Assembly: GCF_040869045.1 (NCBI RefSeq)
Contig: NC_090322.1
Coordinates: forward strand, 273,074,662-273,138,661
DNA from: Eurosta solidaginis
Taxonomy: Eukaryota; Arthropoda; Insecta; Diptera; Tephritidae
DNA: 64,000 nucleotides
Direction: 5' to 3'
Below, in pieces: positions 45,301 through 48,374 of the stretch (position 1 is the first letter of the stretch; each line of letters begins with the position of its first letter). The notes under the pieces are model-generated. The model was not told where the DNA came from, did no database searches, and saw only the letters and a list, made by a program, of their open reading frames with translations. The translations under genes were made by a program, and so were the position numbers.

Positions 45301-47103
45301 GTAAATGATACTCGTCAGAGGCAAGGCGTTATGAAGACGCGTTTTACACAAATAGTACATCCAACGGCAACGACAAGTAATACAAACTCCAACGGTGCAT
45401 CTAACATTACTAAACACCATAATTCATTGTTTTCAAAATTGAAATTCGTCACAGAACGTATTGACGACGATAATGAGAATATGAATCATAATAACCAATA
45501 CGACAGTTCGTCATCGAGCGAGGAAAGTGGCGCTAATATAACTGATTCGCCAACAAAAATATCACAATCCGCTACATTGGCAATGAAACAATTGTTGTTG
45601 GTATTGATCGAATGTGCTGCACAAGCGCACGAATCTGTAGCACGCGTTGGTGTATCGTGTCTCAAGCACGTTATTTTATCGACGGGCATGCTCTTTAATG
45701 AGTCACAATGGATGATCGCTTGCTCGGCCATACATCGCGCCTGCACCGTAACTATAGCACCACTGAGGCAATTATCATTTGCTTTTCATGAGAAATCGAA
45801 TAGTTTTTATGGCGATTGTGCTAATGTTAAAGTAGCCGCACGACGCGATAGCACCTTAGATGAGCTAACGCGTGTTTACTCATTGGCTCAGCAAGTATTT
45901 CTATCCGACAATCAACGTGAGCCAGCAACGAAAATATCAAATCATTTGGATAAACATTTGACCGATGAGCGTAGCTATTCGTTTCTACTATATCCACTTA
46001 ATAATGGATTTAATTCGAATTTGGATAATTTTGTAATTCGTATACCATTTAAGAATTTGGTTGTGGGTTTATTAGCAAATCAAATGTTATTACAATTAGT
46101 GGCGAAACTTTTATTATCGCGCCTAAAATGTGTACCCCAAGCGGTATCAACATGCATTTTTGATAATTATGCAACCACGGCTTCGAGTCATGATTATGAT
46201 TTAGATTTTCGTTCAAAAGAAATATTATTGCGTTGTGTGAAACAATATTTGACCAGTTCGCTGGAATTCGACTCACGTCCAGGACTAAAATTTCTCATGC
46301 AAAAAGTATCCAATATTGAATATGCAGCAAATTTATACAAACAAATGACGTCATCATGGATGATTTATTTTATTGCGTTAGTGGATTCCTATTTGAGTGA
46401 TATTGTTATATATAATTTGGGTCCAGAAGACTTAAATTATGTATTAGAATCATGTTCGCGTTTAAACACCACCACCGTTAAAAAAAAGGAAAATTTTGTC
46501 CGTTATCTCTTCTGTTTACAAGATGCTTGGAATTTGGTGTGTGAGTTATATTTAAACAACTCGGCAATGCATGATCTTGAAAATGGTAAATTGCATGGTG
46601 TGGAGGGGATGAGTGGTGGTGGTGGTGGTGACAAACGTGGTGAAGGACAATATATAACATTAAATGCTAAACTGATGCATATAGCAATAAATAGCAATAG
46701 CGACAATTCAAGTCAACATTCAGGGACAGCAACAACAGAATCGGCATCGCCCAGCAAGTGCATGCAACAGCAGCTCGAAGAAGAGAATCTCGCAATGACA
46801 ACACTGATCAGTGAATTCCAACCAAAAAGTCGTAATAATCCTTTCGACACAAATCGTCCACAAAAATGCGAGTCTGAGGCAGTCTCACCGGAAATCGAAC
46901 AACAACGTGCGTCAAGTATACTCAAAGATTCGAATTATAAGAAGGCGGCTTTAGCGCAACTTGTTGTTGCTTCAATGGAACTGTTACGCTCGTTACCTGG
47001 CGAAGCTGAAGATAATCTTAAATTGTTGATGACACCAACCATACGCGAAGCTTTTCGTTTAGTACAGTTACAAGGCAATGAACTGAAAGTGAATCAATTT
47101 TAG
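2722..47103 (+). CDS. ARFGEF3: ARFGEF3/BIG3-like Sec7-related protein (eight exons, 5' end outside window)
   Basis: This is a spliced gene: join(2722..3362, 3547..3867, 5716..5872, 28573..29664, 29907..30274, 30678..31113, 31182..31355, 44422..47103). All junctions are GT-AG and keep frame, giving 1956 codons and a TAG stop. It resembles vertebrate BIG3/ARFGEF3 along its whole length, for example at 'SGWRPLFGTL', 'PHFHFNEALLKPFE' and 'FDSRPGLKFL'. BIG3 is a large peripheral Golgi/granule protein related to BIG1/BIG2 ARF exchange factors, and in mammals it is reported to inhibit secretory granule biogenesis. A Sec7-like region sits in exon 28573-29664, where 'NADGIYLAIYSSLLLSLQL' aligns with the helical half of Sec7 domains. 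I see no catalytic-glutamate half, so ARF exchange activity is unlikely. By comparison with BIG3, only about 75 N-terminal residues lie upstream. Promoter and regulation are not visible here. Confidence 0.93.
3363..3546. other. Short intron with imperfect inverted repeat
   Basis: This 184-bp intron contains 'gaaaaaaagttgcaaaa' at about 3402 and its near reverse complement 'ttttgcaactttttttc' at about 3484. They form a hairpin roughly 100 bp long with a T/A-rich loop, possibly a tiny MITE remnant. Confidence 0.5.
3547..3867 (+). CDS. ARFGEF3: ARFGEF3-like exon B
   Basis: The acceptor 'tttattag' ends at 3546 and the donor 'gatt|gtaagc' follows 3867. The reading frame continues from exon A (K split across the junction). 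It contains 'LLRIAGAYGSLRPMLEALFHRMLLLPAPQ', shown here only as the key blocks LLRIAG and PAPQNR, and 'KCVREILKSPERLIDL'. These align with the BIG3 segment 'LYHRVLLYPPPQ...MKEILGSPQRLCDL'. Confidence 0.93.
3935..4354. mobile_element. MITE with TIR GGGGGACTCATG (420 bp)
   Basis: The left end reads 'gggggactcatg' and the right end 'catgagtccccc'. The similarity continues inward ('ttataaggtgtaaa' against the complement of 'tttacacactttataa'). The direct repeat TATTA flanks both ends (3930-3934, 4355-4359), though TA alone would also fit. No transposase is visible, so it is non-autonomous. Superfamily is not assigned. Confidence 0.8.
4590..5200 (+). pseudogene. Decayed non-LTR retrotransposon reverse transcriptase C-terminal region
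   Basis: Across several frames the translation retains LINE landmarks. These are 'FETLKDFAYLG' near 4640, 'CYFGL' near 4735, 'LMYDSESWTV' near 4826 (family form LYGSETWTL), 'KVLRKIYGP' near 4900, and 'RRYNDELYELY' near 4944. These belong to the thumb and connection region after the RT domain of craft/RTE-like insect LINEs. Many stops and frameshifts make it non-functional. The rest of the intron, 5210-5715, shows nothing I recognise. Confidence 0.75.
5716..5872 (+). CDS. ARFGEF3: ARFGEF3-like exon C
   Basis: The acceptor 'aaccttag' ends at 5715 and the donor 'cag|gtgata' follows 5872. The exon has one completing base plus 52 codons, beginning MIDAMEECAYSV and ending ESMISDQ at phase 0. It corresponds to the BIG3 helix 'LIMDGMTEACIKGGIEACYAAVS'. 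The next coding sequence is 22.7 kb away. Confidence 0.92.
5873..6159. other. Intron start, nothing recognised
   Basis: This is the first 287 bases of the 22.7-kb intron before the LTR retrotransposon. No coding, RNA or repeat feature can be supported. It ends in GAAC, the presumed target-site flank of the retrotransposon. Confidence 0.5.
6160..6724 (-). repeat. 3' LTR of the minus-strand retrotransposon
   Basis: This 565-bp LTR opens 'tgtaatgtttgcggataa' and closes 'gagtgaatgctaca' on the + strand. It aligns along its length with 19364-21993 once the 2.05-kb insertion in that copy is removed. TG...CA ends with a TGTA/TACA palindrome are typical of gypsy LTRs. Apparent ORFs in both LTR copies are non-coding. 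Confidence 0.88.
6725..6740 (-). promoter_or_regulatory. Polypurine tract
   Basis: On the minus strand the sequence reads 'aaaggcggatgg' directly before the LTR start TGTAGC. This is the position and composition expected of the plus-strand primer. Confidence 0.7.
6985..8396 (-). pseudogene. Integrase region of the 412-like element, frameshifted
   Basis: On the minus strand an HHCC zinc finger begins 'HDVPVFGGHPG' (from 8080) and ends 'KKCPHCNK' (about 7940). The DDE core follows: 'VQIDTTSPLP', 'AIITDMRSEYKN', and 'HHQTFGTVERSHRTFNEY'. The C-terminal domain ends 'HKNRLKLIE' at 6985. The frame breaks at 8013-8024, where 'tgataaat' occurs twice in tandem. This 8-bp duplication shifts frame between the two zinc-finger halves. 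The upstream end is cut at 8313 by the HINE insertion. The family is Ty3/gypsy, mdg1/412 type. Env is not seen. Confidence 0.88.
8314..11897 (-). mobile_element. HINE/DINE-1-like element with ~128-bp satellite array (insertion 1)
   Basis: The + strand left end has 'atactcagttgag' (8319-8331), and its exact reverse complement lies at 11843-11855. The right terminus is 'acttgtt', preceded by a small hairpin 'ttcggttacacctgaa'. A (GTCY)n tract lies at about 8440-8461. These are features of Helentron-derived non-autonomous elements, read on the minus strand starting AACAAGTAAGGAAGG. It interrupts the retrotransposon coding region, so it is younger than that element. No transposase is present. Confidence 0.8.
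9600..11790. repeat. Tandem satellite array, ~128-130 bp unit, ~17 copies
   Basis: Units begin near 'gatacccatatcgtacaaac' and continue 'tctagagtcacc', 'gcgatatctcgaaaaggc' and 'cccactccctctt'. Starts at 9851, 9979 and 10107 are 128 bp apart. Units with an extra 'ac' are 130 bp. Two unit classes alternate ('cccaccctaatgg...gacctaatg' and 'gtccacctttatgg...gaactaagg'). Two units share the same short deletion ('ctcgaaaagacctcatgcc'). Confidence 0.88.
11898..12180 (-). pseudogene. RNase H/linker end of the 412-like pol
   Basis: On the minus strand 'CDALSRIDIKEV' (family form ADALSRV) marks the end of the RNase H domain. It is followed by 'RILKVTTRSETNK'. The same join, 'VVADALSRVSIDE', occurs in the related element at 38320. 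Sequence upstream of 12180 (RNase H core, RT, protease) is absent. Confidence 0.75.
12181..12795. other. Unassigned block at the retrotransposon break
   Basis: This 615-bp AT-rich block begins 'agtggcgcctctgccg' exactly where RNase H homology stops, and runs to the second HINE. I see no ORF, TIR or known family. It is either another inserted repeat or filler left by the deletion that removed RT and protease. Confidence 0.4.
12796..18126 (-). mobile_element. HINE/DINE-1-like element with 130-bp satellite array (insertion 2)
   Basis: It is the same family as 8314-11897. The left end is 'tttttatattcagttgag' (IR 12802-12814), matched by 'ctcaactgagtat' at 18072-18084. The terminus 'ccttacttgtt' ends at 18126. 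A long (GTCC)n tract lies at about 12943-12976. The 5.3-kb length comes mainly from the expanded internal satellite. It carries no protein. It sits inside the retrotransposon and replaces or adjoins the missing pol and gag. Confidence 0.8.
14090..17990. repeat. Tandem satellite array, 130-bp unit, ~29 copies, with higher-order structure
   Basis: The period is 130 bp almost without exception (unit starts 14221, 14351, 14481). Two main classes differ at 'aaattctagag...ctttatggcgatatctcg' and 'gcattctagag...cttttataacgatattccg'. The variant 'cttattaacacctttcg' recurs near 14590, 15110, 16150, 16540, 17190 and 17450. The variant 'gaacgtaggcccacg' recurs near 14825, 15475, 16385 and 16905. All spacings are multiples of 130, showing that blocks of several units duplicated together. 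Confidence 0.9.
18137..18678 (-). pseudogene. Two short ORFs upstream of the missing gag-pol, unrecognised
   Basis: On the minus strand, 18678-18403 (91 codons, lysine/glutamate-rich, 'KRGGKRFSIRKAVAILYKE') is followed by 18340-18137 (67 codons, 'ELQWLKGFWKDIGM'). They lie where an LTR element's first ORF would begin, after the leader. I cannot match either to a named protein. They could be a small lineage-specific ORF or the start of gag. Both strands give open frames here because of AT bias, and the + strand ones are shadows. Confidence 0.4.
18860..19180. repeat. ~85-bp minisatellite in the retrotransposon leader
   Basis: The unit contains 'cttcttgatgtgtgtctgc', 'ccacttctctacgctt' and 'ccatgtgttcataataat'. 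Anchors occur at about 18872, 18911, 18993, 19079 and 19162, giving spacings of about 83-86 bp for complete units. It lies between primer-binding site and coding region. Confidence 0.8.
19350..19363 (-). promoter_or_regulatory. Primer-binding site, tRNA-Arg
   Basis: The + strand 'tggcaggatcgcca' equals the 3' end of dipteran tRNA-Arg plus CCA and abuts the LTR with no spacer. Use of tRNA-Arg is known for the mdg1/412 group, which fits the integrase. Confidence 0.8.
19364..21993 (-). repeat. 5' LTR of the minus-strand retrotransposon, split by a DNA transposon
   Basis: It opens 'tgtaatgtttgcggataa' and closes 'gagtgaatgctaca', matching the 3' LTR at 6160-6724. It is interrupted at 19820-21871. 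Excluding the insert and one TSD copy it is about 572 bp. Confidence 0.86.
19820..21871. mobile_element. 2.05-kb DNA transposon with GCC-rich subterminal repeats
   Basis: The ends read 'ttagaggtttacgccg' and the complement of 'cggcgtatatctctaa' (14 of 16 identical). Each end is followed by clusters of GGCGGC or GCCGCC. The direct repeat TACGTA flanks the insert at 19814-19819 and 21872-21877, and the LTR at 6160-6724 lacks the insert. No transposase is recognisable. A stop-free stretch at about 20410-20696 (containing 'KTFQRMLLSRYAAELHLETL') matches nothing I know. I cannot name the superfamily. Confidence 0.82.
21994..23314. other. Intronic sequence, nothing firmly recognised
   Basis: Short open stretches at 22144-22606 have no recognisable domain. 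A phrase such as 'ggcgaatctataccaggtgg' looks repeat-derived, but this is only an impression. No RNA gene or TIR was found. Confidence 0.4.
23315..24280. mobile_element. Non-autonomous TIR element with long imperfect TIRs (966 bp)
   Basis: The left end is 'aagtgcagaatac' and the right end the complement 'gtattctgcactt' (with slight variation). Inverted similarity continues about 150 bp inward, including 'ttttttttggtgcaaat' against 'atttgcaccaaaaaaga' and 'ggggtaattccacgtcaaaa' against 'ttttgacatggaattacccc'. No transposase and no clear TSD. Confidence 0.72.
24281..24843. other. Intronic sequence, nothing recognised
   Basis: AT-rich sequence between two TIR elements. The short open frame at 24666-24902 runs into the neighbouring MITE and has no domain. 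Confidence 0.4.
24846..25251. mobile_element. MITE with TIR GCCGTGTTTTTT, TA target site (406 bp)
   Basis: The left end 'gccgtgttttttttacacg' matches the complement of the right end in 18 of 19 positions. TA dinucleotides flank both ends (24844-24845, 25252-25253), as for Tc1/mariner-type insertion. No coding content. Confidence 0.78.
25300..25587 (+). pseudogene. Possible small coding remnant with C-x2-C motif
   Basis: Starting from ATG at 25300 the frame reads 'GKYNFTCKVCQHP', hits TAG at 25345, then stays open for 70 more codons to TAA at 25585. The C-x2-C start resembles the first half of a BED-type zinc finger from transposases, but no H-x-H half is seen. Identity is unknown and it may be chance. 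Confidence 0.25.
25648..25845. repeat. Hairpin MITE-like block
   Basis: Inverted arms 'taccaaaaaaatcgaga.aggtgtcaaa' and 'tttgacacctcactcgatatttttggta' enclose 'cccgcgggtacctctgaaacc'. It is probably either the subterminal structure of the enclosing element or a separate short MITE. Confidence 0.6.
26928..28425 (+). mobile_element. HINE/DINE-1-like element, complete family member
   Basis: It begins 'aacaagtaaggacgggaatg' with the inner inverted repeat 'atacctttcatgaa', and ends with the exact complement 'ttcatgaaaggtat' at about 28406-28419. It carries about six ~150-bp units, (TATA)n palindromes, and a (GACAGACGGACA) tract at about 28260-28283. It shares the AACAAGTAAGG start with the satellite-bearing elements at 8314 and 12796, so the two families probably use the same machinery. 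It lies inside the 25621-28465 TIR element. Confidence 0.8.
28573..29664 (+). CDS. ARFGEF3: ARFGEF3-like exon D with degenerate Sec7-like region
   Basis: The acceptor 'tttaattgcag' ends at 28572 and the donor 'ttcg|gtaaag' follows 29664. It has 364 codons at phase 0. An acidic/serine-rich stretch (TSSGSDSEGD onward) precedes 'ARDFAKSLRKDLVPKLLRL'. Then comes the Sec7-like helical block with 'MQEFASVIC', 'NADGIYLAIYSSLLL' and 'EQQFVTSVQNTGVL'. This matches the C-terminal half of a Sec7 domain, where canonical proteins read 'ADTAYVLAYSIIMLNTDLH'. The Sec7 N-terminal half with the glutamic finger is not recognisable. Confidence 0.94.
29907..30274 (+). CDS. ARFGEF3: ARFGEF3-like exon E
   Basis: The acceptor 'tttttcttcag' ends at 29906 and the donor 'cttg|gtaagt' follows 30274. 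It opens AATLSNSLNLQHLAG and contains 'DCWQSVFAVCRHVSQLEHEIF', seen as the blocks DCWQSVFAVCRH and LEHEIF. These align with BIG3 'DCWPHVFRVCEYVGTLEHNHF'. Two bases carry into the next exon (Cys codon). The upstream intron 29665-29906 is short and holds nothing I recognise. Confidence 0.92.
30336..30637 (+). mobile_element. tRNA-derived SINE, copy 1 (intron E/F)
   Basis: Internal pol III boxes are visible: an A-box-like 'gtggtgtgatggcagcgt' and a B-box-like 'gggttcacgccccgggc'. A shared body follows ('ctaagcggggtcgcccctcg', 'ggagtcggcataaa') and the 3' tail 'ggttatcgcgccttacattt'. It has an internal deletion relative to the copies at 33303 and 60196. It ends 40 bp before the acceptor of the next exon. 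Confidence 0.85.
30678..31113 (+). CDS. ARFGEF3: ARFGEF3-like exon F
   Basis: The acceptor 'tttttttgcag' ends at 30677 and the donor 'gat|gtaagt' follows 31113. It contains 'LSHQAENLFSNAADRLSLPSL' (blocks ENLF, AADRLSL) and 'RIGDVTLKVFKSSRPLLHIL', matching BIG3 'STQADRLFEDATDKLNL' and 'RLGNAMLRIVRSKARPLLHVM'. This is the conserved HDS region of large Sec7 proteins. Confidence 0.93.
31182..31355 (+). CDS. ARFGEF3: ARFGEF3-like exon G
   Basis: The acceptor 'aaatatttcag' ends at 31181 and the donor 'cag|gtgagt' follows 31355. It has 58 codons, beginning ASCHRDRAISKRSIEYIHD and including PHFHFNEALLKPFENLL. It is nearly collinear with BIG3 'ACHKERHVSQKAVSFIHDIL...PHFHFNEALFRPFE'. The intron that separates it from exon F is only 68 bp, in contrast to the 13-kb intron that follows. 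Confidence 0.94.
31437..31680. repeat. Hairpin-forming element in intron
   Basis: The arms 'ccgtatctcagaaagcgttt' (from 31471) and 'aaacgttttctgagatagg' (to 31640) are near-perfect inverted repeats within a 244-bp block bounded by 'ctcaccc' and 'gtgaggg'. Likely a small MITE. Confidence 0.55.
31681..32376. other. Intronic sequence with repeated 'tttagc' phrases
   Basis: 31690-31810 is rich in 'ttttagctttttt', a motif that reappears at 43577-43670. 32226-32376 ('catgtgatgccagaaggcac...ttaaagtgg') has dispersed-repeat-like composition, but I cannot assign it. Confidence 0.4.
32380..32825. repeat. A-rich degenerate tandem repeat
   Basis: About 445 bp are built from variants of 'aaatctacaaaaa' and 'aaaaccatttaaaaa'. 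The + strand is strongly A-rich and almost free of G. Any open frame here is low-complexity. Confidence 0.7.
33080..33260. repeat. Short direct repeats and CAG-rich tract
   Basis: 'acggcactagccac.ccac.ttaata' occurs about 2.5 times from 33094. It is followed by (CAG)n-like sequence at 33190-33255. Confidence 0.6.
33303..33660 (+). mobile_element. tRNA-derived SINE, copy 2
   Basis: It has the full-length body, starting 'tggcggccaccgtggtgtga', with B box 'gggttcaactcccgggc', and ending 'cgcgccttacatttatttt'. It includes the segment missing from copy 1 ('aaattggaagagaagctcgg'). Confidence 0.88.
33661..33987. other. AT-rich intronic sequence, nothing recognised
   Basis: Homopolymer A/T runs and 'acatatgtac'-type microsatellite only. 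Confidence 0.5.
33988..34112. mobile_element. Small MITE with TIR CACTGT (125 bp)
   Basis: The left end is 'cactgtgggacaaggtcgg' and the right end 'gtcccactctgccctacagtg', complementary at most of 21 positions. TSD is not clear. Confidence 0.6.
34113..34569. other. AT-rich block upstream of the second LTR element
   Basis: It contains 'cggtgcgtccgaggacat' and T/C-rich leader-like sequence. It may be leader or 5' LTR remnant of the element whose gag starts at 35355, but no primer-binding site or LTR copy is visible. Confidence 0.35.
34574..35082. mobile_element. MITE with TIR CTGTTTTCACAC, TA target (copy 1)
   Basis: The left end 'tactgttttcacaca' and right end 'gtgtgaaattagta' are inverted. 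The whole ~510 bp is nearly identical to 57995-58534. Both copies are flanked by TA. It lies between leader-like sequence and gag of the second LTR element. Confidence 0.82.
35355..36242 (+). CDS. Gag-like ORF of the plus-strand 412-like element
   Basis: It has 295 codons with an intact frame. The first ~200 residues are helical capsid-like sequence (landmarks 'FLKSKLEGKARKALP', 'ALCSKIRPYNSK', 'EFSKQVDELSDSL'), typical of mdg1/412 Gag. The C-terminal ~90 residues are dominated by N and R (RGNN, NNNYNRG). They take the place of the zinc knuckle and probably bind RNA. ATG at 35355 gives the longest frame. The upstream frame (35100-35280, 'SEQDLDSKNSEQ') may be an out-of-frame extension. Confidence 0.82.
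   Translation: MAEIEEKKSFINTCASIMREKYSRDLLALGLFINRVELLEVFSNENLTPTFIAFLKSKLEGKARKALPAHIESVSQIKEALCSKIRPYNSKVVAGKIAALRVTNNNFSEFSKQVDELSDSLERCLIIEGMTQAKAHEMAVEQTISVCKLNNRSNNASTTFKDSKDVVAKMILEREQEVKERQVLAFRSRPIRYHNFRGNFRANSNFRYNNNINFRFNNANRQHNNTNFRNNNYNRGNNRNYNRGNNNSNNNNNNRSGNNRNSNNQGSNSRNSANVHSLNAKAPQARTLREQEQFD
36272..39867 (+). pseudogene. Pol of the plus-strand 412-like element: protease, RT, RNase H, integrase (multiple breaks)
   Basis: Protease near 36320 reads 'FLVDSHADISLI' with His where Gly is usual (D-S/T-G-A). RT spans about 37090-37710, with 'CVDFRAVNKKF', 'LDLFSGFHQIPL' and the catalytic 'YIDD'. RNase H spans 37980-38340, from 'VDASKNGCGAILSQ' to 'VVADALSRV'. The integrase zinc finger is at 38860-38990 and the DDE core at 39070-39360 ('RSDLGTEYKN', 'ETVGTVERNYR'). 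Breaks are a frameshift near 36806, a TAA at 37704, and frameshifts near 37880, 39045 and 39770. The first cysteine of the zinc-finger C-x2-C is Trp ('KNWNKC'). Confidence 0.85.
39868..40271. other. 3' non-coding region of the plus-strand retrotransposon
   Basis: No env ORF. A small inverted repeat 'tgaatgaacg...cgttcattca' lies at 40147-40181. A purine tract ends the region. Confidence 0.55.
40287..40975. mobile_element. 689-bp palindromic insertion: two 230-bp inverted elements around a spacer
   Basis: The left arm 40287-40516 starts 'aaagctggagacattggtgc' and ends 'ggcaccaatgactccggctt'. The right arm 40742-40975 is its near-exact reverse complement. Each arm has its own inverted ends (ATTGGTGC/GCACCAAT). 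The ~225-bp spacer is unrelated, with a small hairpin 'gagcaacg...cgttgctc'. Diverged relatives lie at 53575-53940, 56400-56790 and 56968-57204 with continuation at 57889-57990. It could be one long-TIR element or two MITEs. Confidence 0.8.
41240..42790 (-). pseudogene. RNase H-bearing non-LTR retrotransposon ORF2 fragment
   Basis: On the minus strand, RT palm-entry sequence 'FSKFKSPGPDGIFPAMLQ' lies at 42700-42640 and 'SWRTARVAFLPK' at 42600-42560. The RT C-terminal part 'PILYYGVLVWW' is at 42090-42050. RNase H follows with 'YTDGSK' (about 41755), 'FQAE' (41665), 'IDSQAAI' (41575) and 'VPGHMGIDGNEKADELS' (41450). These are I/LOA-type LINE domains. An in-frame stop splits RNase H near 41690, and about 300 codons of RT core are missing or scrambled around 42240-42540. 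A 23-C run lies at 42536-42558. Confidence 0.82.
42536..42558. repeat. Homopolymer of 23 C
   Basis: It sits in the LINE RT region just after 'FLPKG' (minus-strand GGG codons). It is either homopolymer expansion of a glycine-codon run or a sequencing/assembly artefact. Confidence 0.9.
42820..43085. repeat. Cluster of 'ataaggctta' motifs
   Basis: Variants of 'ttataaggcttat' and 'tataaggtc' occur about ten times in both orientations in 265 bp. No element boundaries were identified. Confidence 0.5.
43150..43262 (+). mobile_element. Diverged SINE fragment
   Basis: It retains 'tcggcagtggttcggc', 'gtcatgaaaat' and 'gtttggagtcggcataaaac', matching the middle of the SINE copies at 33303 and 60196. 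The 5' and 3' ends are lost. Confidence 0.65.
43263..44079. other. Intronic sequence, nothing firmly recognised
   Basis: 43577-43670 repeats the 'ttttagcttttt' phrase also seen at 31690-31810. No coding domain is seen in the open stretch at 43848-44054. Confidence 0.4.
44080..44285. repeat. Purine-rich tract before the terminal exon
   Basis: About 205 bases of almost pure A/G on the + strand ('gggaaggaaaagggagagga' and similar), ending ~135 bp before the acceptor at 44421. Confidence 0.8.
44422..47103 (+). CDS. ARFGEF3: ARFGEF3-like terminal coding exon
   Basis: The acceptor 'ttcaattttag' ends at 44421. The exon carries 893 codons and stops with TAG at 47101-47103. It opens DQIVSCLYEIVEAHRTEI then SGWRPLFGTLRN, as in BIG3. 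Later landmarks include 'GIDFGFYCINHLLIPM', 'SVARVGVSCLKHVILSTG', 'AQQVFLSDN' and 'SNIEYAANLYKQM'. Low-complexity inserts (NTNTNGGG, SSSSSEES, a GGGGG run) are fly-specific relative to the vertebrate protein. There are no frameshifts over 2.7 kb despite the transposon-dense surroundings, so the gene is under selection. Confidence 0.95.
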   Translation, partial: DQIVSCLYEIVEAHRTEIRSGWRPLFGTLRNARSRMLNMSNIIDIFRVFLDSDNTLVFANAGLDCILCLLSYLEISGGSGGCANTNTNGGGEEENNFRPTEFLHETLRFLERCSSILGFMYNMPKCPNFHSTYKIKGITYTHIIDANIPNSMENFTYFGNDYLQTKNEQHMISYRSLHIDKDTIVKIDEMDKPSGVLKVWFLLLDGLTNSLIVCPYSHQAPILQTIFKLFKNLLCSPGIDFGFYCINHLLIPMIQDWLRYINKTGAPWSLIEKNFKHCCCMTTDLVVEFIEKSVNDTRQRQGVMKTRFTQIVHPTATTSNTNSNGASNITKHHNSLFSKLKFVTERIDDDNENMNHNNQYDSSSSSEESGANITDSPTKISQSATLAMKQLLLVLIECAAQAHESVARVGVSCLKHVILSTGMLFNESQWMIACSAIHRACTVTIAPLRQLSFAFHEKSNSFYGDCANVKVAARRDSTLDELTRVYSLAQQVFLSDNQREPATKISNHLDKHLTDERSYSFLLYPLNNGFNSNLDNFVIRIPFKNLVVGLLANQMLLQLVAKLLLSRLKCVPQAVSTCIFDNYATTASSHDYDLDFRSKEILLRCVKQYLTSSLEFDSRPGLKFLMQKVSNIEYAANLYKQMTSSWMIYFIALVDSYLSDIVIYNLGPEDLNYVLESCSRLNTTTVKKKENFVRYLFCLQDAWNLVCELYLNNSAMHDLENGKLHGVEGMSGGGGGDKRGEGQYITLNAKLMHIAINSNSDNSSQHSGTATTESASPSKCMQQQLEEENLAMTTLISEFQPKSRNNPFDTNRPQKCESEAVSPEIEQQRASSILKDSNYKKAALAQLVVASMELLRSLPGEAEDNLKLLMTPTIREAFRLVQLQGNELKVNQF

Positions 47104-47502
47104 GCTATGCTTGTTGAGTTTTATTTTGATTTGTAAAAAATGATGTGAAATCATACTAGGAGCGACCTTATTAATGAGGCCGCCCGCCGGAGTATTGAGG
47201 TATGACAAAGGAATTGATATCCATCGGAACCATCTATGACGACTGAGCGGTACACATGCTGTCCATATATACATACATACATTTATACATTAAGCATTCA
47301 CAACAATATTCATACATATATTTACGTATATGCATTATTAATACACATGTTTATACATTCACAGATATGTATATGGGCCTTATCTTATTTGAAAAATTAT
47401 TAAGCTAGTTCACTTTTGGAAAAAATAAGTTAACATATGGTTGGAACTTATTATAAATATTAGGGCTGTGTCTTTATTCGACTAGTCGCGTAAGCTCAAT
47501 TA
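47104..47502 (+). other. ARFGEF3-like 3' flank / 3' UTR
   Basis: This follows the stop codon. It has microsatellite-like 'catacatacatttatac' but no clear AATAAA before the Helitron at 47503. The first AATAAA outside mobile DNA is near 48746, so the transcript end is not defined. Confidence 0.4.
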
Positions 47503-48374
47503 TCTATATATATAAAAATCAAATTCGCTATGGAAACGAATTTCCCACACTTCAATCGTCACCAAATTTTGGTTATAGGTTCCTTCGATCAACGGGAAGG
47601 TTTTAGGCTAAAAATAATTTCGATATATAAAAGGGGCGTGGCACCTCCCATACAAATAGAATCTTTGGTACTGCATAACTTTGAAGGTATACATGTCAGA
47701 ACATTGAAATTCAGTAAGGAGTTATATTAGGTCAATCCCTAACACCACCAAGAAAATGTGGAATTGGGAAAAAGGGGGCGTGGCACATCAACTTTGAAAA
47801 TTGGCTCACCAATCATGCTTCTTCGGAATTTAAACCCACCAAAATTGTGCAATGGAACTAGATTTTGCGTTTAGAAATTAATTCCGAATGTAATCGAAGC
47901 AACAATCATCATCGGTAAAAGCAAAGGTGAAGATGTGCTCATACGACGGATCCCAATGATTCCCACATATTTGCCATTCAATTTTAAGCGCTTACAGTTT
48001 CCTGTACGCCTTGCTTTTGCAATTACAATCAACAAAGCACAAGGACAATCGCTTACTGTTGCAGACTTAAATTTAGGGAGTCCGTGCTTTTCCCATAGCC
48101 AGCTATGTGTTGCTTGCTCTAGAGTTGGAACACCAAAAAATTTGTTTATCTTTGCACCGAACGAATAAACCAAAACTATTGTGTACCCACATGCATTACA
48201 ATAAGCAATAAGATACAAGAATAAAATGTTTTAACAGAAAATTTCACCAAATTTTGGTACAAAATTCAATTAAATTTATAGAACAATAAATTAAATTATC
48301 AACAAACAAAACAGAAAAAATAACGCAGCACTCACTCGATCTCGGGCGTTACAACGTACGCCGGGTAAAGCTAG
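47503..48374 (+). mobile_element. Helitron, internally deleted (872 bp)
   Basis: The 5' end is 'tctatatatataaaaatc', preceded by A. The 3' end is 'ccgggtaaagctag' followed by T (AT host target, CTRR end). A terminal hairpin lies just inside ('gggcgttacaacgtacgccg'). No TIR or TSD, as expected. It encodes only the extreme C-terminus of the Pif1-like helicase. Confidence 0.88.
47935..48168 (+). pseudogene. Helitron Pif1-like helicase C-terminal remnant
   Basis: It has 77 open codons with 'RLAFAITINKAQGQSLTVA', 'PCFSHSQLCVACSRVG' and a short tail. These are helicase motifs V-VI of RepHel proteins. The Rep domain and helicase motifs I-IV are absent, so it is not functional alone. Confidence 0.88.

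Noticed and set aside
47530..47730. 66-codon open frame
   Set aside because: It lies in the Helitron 5' region, which is non-coding in related elements.
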